From Pseudonocardia thermophila (GTDB taxonomy: Bacteria > Actinomycetota > Actinomycetes > Mycobacteriales > Pseudonocardiaceae), in contig NZ_FRAP01000003.1 of assembly GCF_900142365.1 (NCBI RefSeq), positions 124,001 to 188,000 of the forward strand: 64,000 nt of DNA, given 5' to 3'. Of the stretch, positions 60,895 to 64,000 are shown one piece after another. The translations under genes were made by a program, and so were the position numbers. The notes under the pieces are model-generated. The model saw only the letters and a program-made list of their open reading frames with translations. It made no database searches and was not told the DNA's origin. How positions within the stretch are numbered: position 1 is the stretch's first letter; every line of letters begins with the position of its first letter.

Positions 60895-61005
60895 TCAGGA
60901 GCGACAGAGGGCGCTGTTGACGCGCAGCAGGTCGACGTGGCGACGGGTGGACGAGGTGGACCGGCCGTGCCGGTTCCACTCAACCGTCCACGAATCCGTG
61001 TGCAT
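60895..61005 (-). CDS. Sulfur-type leader peptide (RRHVDLLRV family) heading the ABC/monooxygenase operon
   Basis: A 36-residue frame starting at ATG 61005 (MHTDSWTVEWNRHGRSTSST) and ending RRHVDLLRVNSALCRS, then TGA. The C-terminal RRHVDLLRVxSALCR motif is an almost exact match to actinobacterial leader peptides found ahead of sulfur-assimilation genes, with the Cys codon third from the end. The long N-terminus is less conserved; a start inside the frame is possible. A promoter lies upstream and a GC hairpin downstream, before the monooxygenase start at 60716. Stalling at the Cys codon under cysteine shortage is the likely control. Confidence 0.82.
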   Translation of the reverse strand: MHTDSWTVEWNRHGRSTSSTRRHVDLLRVNSALCRS

Positions 61006-61057
61006 CTCCGTCACCGATCTGCTCGCTGAGTCACCGCATGTGTCTGGACCGTTCAGC

Positions 61058-61087
61058 AAGGTAGGTCGATTCGCTCGAAATTGTCAA
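61058..61087 (-). promoter_or_regulatory. Promoter of the leader-monooxygenase-ABC operon
   Basis: Minus-strand -35 TTGACA (61087-61082) and -10 TACCTT (61063-61058) with an 18-base spacer. Transcription would start about 45 bases before the leader ATG. The rest of the 170 bases between leader and kinase (61006-61175) shows nothing else. Confidence 0.55.
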
Positions 61088-61175
61088 CGGTGGCGGCAGA
61101 GAGTGACGAGAGCCGCACGGCGTCTGGGACGCGGAATGAATTGTCCGGACAGCTGCGCCCGTTTCCGGGTCGGGT

Positions 61176-62924
61176 TCAGGGCAGCACGGCGCGCGCGGTG
61201 CGGTCGAAAGCGGGCGCGACGACGAGCGCGCCGCCGTCCCGCTGGCACGACGCCACTGCGACGTGGCAGGGGCGCGGCACCGACGCCGGGATGCGCAGGC
61301 CGCCGTCGAGCTGGTAGCGCATGTTGGTGATCTTCCAGCGAGTGGCGGCGGGATCGTCCGGGCTGGTCGGGGGTCGGTCGCCGCGCACCACGACCATCGC
61401 CTCGGTGATCCCGTCGGGCCAGTCGAAGACGAGCGTGTCGGCGGACGCGACGGCCAGGTGCCGGACGGGTGGGAAGCCGGAGTCGCCGGTCTCTTCGCTG
61501 TCCTCGACCGGCTCCACGGCGGTCGACACGACCGGCTCCGAGAACCGGTCGCCGAGGCGGGCGACGATCTCGTACTCCGGGATCGGAGCGCCGGGCGGGA
61601 CCGCACCGTCCACGATCGCCGTGTGCGTCGTGCGGCCGACGACCCGCCAGCGGCCGTCCGGGGTGCGGCGGCTGATCTTGTACTCGAACTCCTCGGGGCC
61701 GCCCGGGGTCCACGTGATCGTGACGGACGGGTCGTTCTCGCCGCGGGCGGCGCGGACCTCGAGCGGGGTCGGGACGGCCGACGGTCCGGGGGCCGGTGCG
61801 GGGTCCGGGACCGGGTCCGGCGTAGGCGCGGGGGTGGGCCCGGGTGTGGGTGCGGCGGGCGGTGCCGGGACGGGTTCGGGCGCCGGGGCAGGCGCGGGCA
61901 CCGGTGCGACCGGCTCGGTCAGCGGCAGGGTGGGCGGCAGGACCCGGCGCGGCTGCCCGCCGGGGGCGGGCCGCGGCGCGGGCGGGGCGTGCCCGGGCGC
62001 GGGAGCCGGGTGCGGCCGTGGGCGGGGATGCGGCTGGGGCCGCGGTCGTGGCTGGGGTCGGGGCGGGATCACCGCCGCGCGCAGGGCTTCGATGAACGCC
62101 GTGCAGGTGGGGAAGCGGTGGTCGGGCTGCTTGGCGGCGCCCTTCGCCACCGCCGCGTCGACGGCGGGCGGCAGGTCGGGGCGCAGCGCCGTGACCCGCG
62201 GAGGTTCGGCGGTCAGGTGCGCGAAGATCACCGCGTGCGTGGCCGTGCGCGGGTAGGGCACCTCGCCGGTCAGGCACCGGTACGCCAGGCAGGCCAGCCC
62301 GTACTGGTCGGAGCGGCCGTCGAGCCACTTGCCCTCGATCTGCTCGGGCGAGGAGTACTGCGCGGTGCCCATGTACTGTCCGGCCGAGGTGATGTCGTGG
62401 TCGCCCGCCGACGCCTTCGCGATGCCGAAGTCGCACAGGTAGACCTGCTCGCCGCGGCGGGCGTTCGCGGCGACGAGGATGTTGCCCGGCTTGACGTCGC
62501 GGTGGACGAGCCCGGCCTCGTGGACGGCGTCGAGGGCGTCGGCGACCGGGCCGAGCAGCGCGCACACCCGTTCCACCGGCAGCGGGCCTCCGCGGCGCAG
62601 CACGGCGCTGAGGTCCTCGCCGTCGATGTAGCGCATCGACAGGTAGAGGTTGCCGTCGACGTGCCCGGCGTCGTAGATCGGGACGATGTTCGGGTGCTCC
62701 AGGCTCGCGGCGATCGCGGCCTCGCGCTCGAACCGGCGGCGGAAGTCGTCGTCGGCGGCCAGCCGGGCGGGCAGCAGCTTGAGCGCGACCTGGCGGCGCA
62801 GCCGCAGGTGGGTGGCCCGGAAGACCATGCCCATGCCGCCCTCGCCGATCAGCGCCTCGATGCGGTGCCCGGCCAGCACGCGGCCGATCCAGCTCGCGGC
62901 GAGGCTGTTCTGCTGCTCGGGCAC
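61176..62924 (-). CDS. Soluble Ser/Thr protein kinase with proline-rich linker and fibronectin III-like domain
   Basis: A 582-residue PknB-type kinase. The glycine loop is GEGGMGMVF (about residues 27-35), catalytic Lys49, HRDVKPGN at 141-148 and DFG at 165-167. The activation segment contains MGTAQYSSPEQIEGKW. After about residue 270 come Pro-Arg/His repeats (PRPQPRPRPQPHPRPRPHP), then Pro-Ala repeats to about 400, and an FN3-like domain (DPSVTITWTPGGPEEFEYKISRR). No transmembrane helix is present, unlike most actinobacterial PknB proteins. GTG 62924 was chosen as nearest the domain; GTG 63005 would add 27 residues. Confidence 0.85.
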   Translation of the reverse strand: MPEQQNSLAASWIGRVLAGHRIEALIGEGGMGMVFRATHLRLRRQVALKLLPARLAADDDFRRRFEREAAIAASLEHPNIVPIYDAGHVDGNLYLSMRYIDGEDLSAVLRRGGPLPVERVCALLGPVADALDAVHEAGLVHRDVKPGNILVAANARRGEQVYLCDFGIAKASAGDHDITSAGQYMGTAQYSSPEQIEGKWLDGRSDQYGLACLAYRCLTGEVPYPRTATHAVIFAHLTAEPPRVTALRPDLPPAVDAAVAKGAAKQPDHRFPTCTAFIEALRAAVIPPRPQPRPRPQPHPRPRPHPAPAPGHAPPAPRPAPGGQPRRVLPPTLPLTEPVAPVPAPAPAPEPVPAPPAAPTPGPTPAPTPDPVPDPAPAPGPSAVPTPLEVRAARGENDPSVTITWTPGGPEEFEYKISRRTPDGRWRVVGRTTHTAIVDGAVPPGAPIPEYEIVARLGDRFSEPVVSTAVEPVEDSEETGDSGFPPVRHLAVASADTLVFDWPDGITEAMVVVRGDRPPTSPDDPAATRWKITNMRYQLDGGLRIPASVPRPCHVAVASCQRDGGALVVAPAFDRTARAVLP

Positions 62925-63027
62925 CGGCAGTCCAGGGCCCGCGGCGAACGGGCCCCGGCCCTCCTCTCGGCTTGTCCGTCGGTCTGGCGACGAGCCTACG
63001 GGCACGCCGCCCGGCGGTGCGCGAGGC

Positions 63028-63627
63028 TCAGCCGCGGTGACCGACGATCCGCAGCGCGAGCCCGGCGTAACCCTCGCCGATCTCCTCGGGGGTGGACGGG
63101 CCGTCGGTGCGGTACCAGCGGGCGATGTCGATGCCCAGGGAGAGCAGGGCGCGGGCGGCCATGTCGACGTCCGGGACGTCGAAGTCGCCGCTGTCGACGC
63201 CGGCCTGCACGAGCGCCTTCACCTCCCGCGAGATGGCCCGGCGCAGCTCGAGGATCTCGGCGCGGTGCTCGGGGTCCAGCGCGCCGAGCTCGTAGTTGAC
63301 GACGCGGGCCATCGTGTGGGCCCGGGCGTGGTCGGCGGCGAACGCGCGCACGGCCGCGGCGAGCCGGCCGGGCGGGTCGGTGACGTCGGCGACCGCGGCG
63401 CGGATGATGGCGAGCGTGTTCTCGTGGCCCCGGCGCGAGATCAGGTAGAGCAGCTCCTCCTTGGAGCGGTGGTGGACGTACACCGCGGCGGGGCTCATGC
63501 CGGCGGCGGCCGCGATGTCGCGGGTCGTCGTGGCGTGGAACCCCCGCTCGGCGAACGCGGTCGTCGCGGCGTCGAGCAGCTTGGCCCGGGTCTCGTCGCT
63601 GCGCGACCGGTCCTGGGTGCTGGTCAC
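63028..63627 (-). CDS. TetR-family regulator divergent from a thiolase
   Basis: A 199-residue regulator. The helix-turn-helix is at about residues 10-57 (ETRAKLLDAATTAFAERGFHATTTRDIAAAAGMSPAAVYVHHRSKEELLYLI), and the C-terminal domain (YELGALDPEHRAEILELRRAISREV) is of the type that controls fatty-acid or steroid genes in actinobacteria. GTG 63627 has GGAG 4 bases upstream; ATG 63660 is an alternative start. A perfect dyad lies between it and the thiolase gene. Confidence 0.85.
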   Translation of the reverse strand: MTSTQDRSRSDETRAKLLDAATTAFAERGFHATTTRDIAAAAGMSPAAVYVHHRSKEELLYLISRRGHENTLAIIRAAVADVTDPPGRLAAAVRAFAADHARAHTMARVVNYELGALDPEHRAEILELRRAISREVKALVQAGVDSGDFDVPDVDMAARALLSLGIDIARWYRTDGPSTPEEIGEGYAGLALRIVGHRG

Positions 63628-63711
63628 GGTGCTCCGTTCTGCATCTGTGATGCCGCTCATCGGTCCGGGGACCGGGCCTCCTTCCGCTGCCAAGCGTAGG
63701 AGTCTACGATC

Positions 63712-63727
63712 CTAAGCAAGCGCTTAG
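63712..63727. promoter_or_regulatory. TetR operator: CTAAGC-AAGC-GCTTAG
   Basis: Perfect 6-base arms CTAAGC (63712-63717) and GCTTAG (63722-63727) around AAGC, 19 bases before the thiolase start and next to its AGGAGG ribosome site. The position suits repression of the thiolase gene and autorepression of the TetR gene. Confidence 0.7.
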
Positions 63728-63746
63728 TAACCCCAGGAGGTCGCCG

Positions 63747-64000
63747 ATGCCCGAAGCCGTGATCGTCGCCGTAGCCCGCTCGCCGATAGGCCGCGCGAAC
63801 AAGGGCTCGCTGAAGGAGATGCGCCCCGACGACCTCACCCTGCAGATGGTCGAGGCGGCCCTGGCGCAGGTTCCTCAGCTCGACCGCCGCGAGATCGACG
63901 ACCTCATGCTCGGCTGCGCGCAGCCCGCGGGCGAGCAGGGCCACAACCTGGCGCGCGTCGTCGCCGTCATGGCCGGCATGGACCACCTGCCCGGCGTGAC
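63747..64000 (+). CDS. Acetyl-CoA acetyltransferase (thiolase), N-terminal part; runs off the window
   Basis: The first 84 residues (EAVIVAVARSPIGRANKGSLKEMRPDDLTLQMVEAALAQVPQLDRREIDDLMLGCAQPAGEQGHNLARVVAVMAG) are the opening of a FadA-like degradative thiolase; the active-site Cys lies beyond the window edge. AGGAGG is 7 bases before the ATG. Control by the divergent TetR through the palindrome at 63712 suggests beta-oxidation of a fatty acid or steroid side chain. Confidence 0.88.
   Translation, partial: MPEAVIVAVARSPIGRANKGSLKEMRPDDLTLQMVEAALAQVPQLDRREIDDLMLGCAQPAGEQGHNLARVVAVMAGMDHLPGV

Noticed and set aside
60692..60983. Two longer minus-strand frames (95 and 70 codons) over the leader-peptide region
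   Set aside because: Neither has a recognisable domain or good ribosome site, and both run through the hairpin; the third frame carries the RRHVDLLRVNSALCR motif and is preferred.
61790..62060. Tandem-repeat or CRISPR-like periodicity
   Set aside because: The periodicity comes from Pro-Ala and Pro-Arg/His codons of the kinase linker; there are no conserved repeat-spacer units. No CRISPR array is visible anywhere in the window.

Overview
The window is very GC-rich, gene-dense DNA from an actinomycete. GTG starts are common, many genes overlap by 4 bases (ATGA or GTGA), and there are mycothiol-type and probably F420-type enzymes, an ECF42 sigma factor, a FurA-KatG pair, fused isobutyryl-CoA mutase and actinobacterial RRHVD-type leader peptides. 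A Pseudonocardia-like member of the Pseudonocardiaceae fits best. The genus is inferred from general gene content; no 16S or other phylogenetic marker is present.

Layout. 1-12 kb: end of a BCCT choline transporter, a propeller-type Ser/Thr kinase, a YCII/ECF42 sigma pair, MarR/azoreductase, a TRIC channel with a metal-receptor protein, a GNAT, LysR/MFS, TetR and a PQQ-like propeller protein. 12-28 kb: icmF (isobutyryl-CoA mutase), a mycothiol-dependent enzyme, a DHA2 exporter with its TetR and a duplicated operator, GNAT/PhoD/ROK kinase, DoxX, an ABC exporter, and GntR/ACC deaminase/LLM oxidoreductase. 28-34 kb: a CAU tRNA, a small secreted protein, a 2-hydroxyacid dehydrogenase, and a TetR-controlled acyl-CoA dehydrogenase/phosphotransferase/SDR operon resembling the lva (4-hydroxyacid) logic. 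34-42 kb: a stand-alone IF-1 paralogue, two neighbouring frameshifted genes, an FtsX-type ABC transporter facing a two-component system, and a ~1.08-kb segment bounded by 52-bp inverted repeats that holds a decayed HNH/DUF222 gene. 42-49 kb: LysR with CoA-transferase A/B, thiolase and amidohydrolase, then an OsmC/flavin-monooxygenase operon behind a leader peptide, and TrmO. 49-52 kb: furA-katG with a Fur box and a strong terminator. 52-61 kb: a minus-strand operon (LLM monooxygenase, substrate-binding lipoprotein, two permeases, fused ATPase, DszC/SfnC-like flavoprotein, MTHFR-like protein) behind a second leader peptide. 61-64 kb: a cytoplasmic-type Ser/Thr kinase, and TetR/thiolase around a clean palindrome.

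The most interesting system is the pair of cysteine-containing leader peptides (48514-48597 and 60895-61005). They place the OsmC/FMO operon and the ABC/monooxygenase operon under what is probably one sulfur-responsive attenuation regime. This suggests that the large operon imports and oxidatively desulfurises an unidentified organosulfur compound. The lva-like operon and the inverted-repeat-bounded HNH remnant are the next most informative regions.
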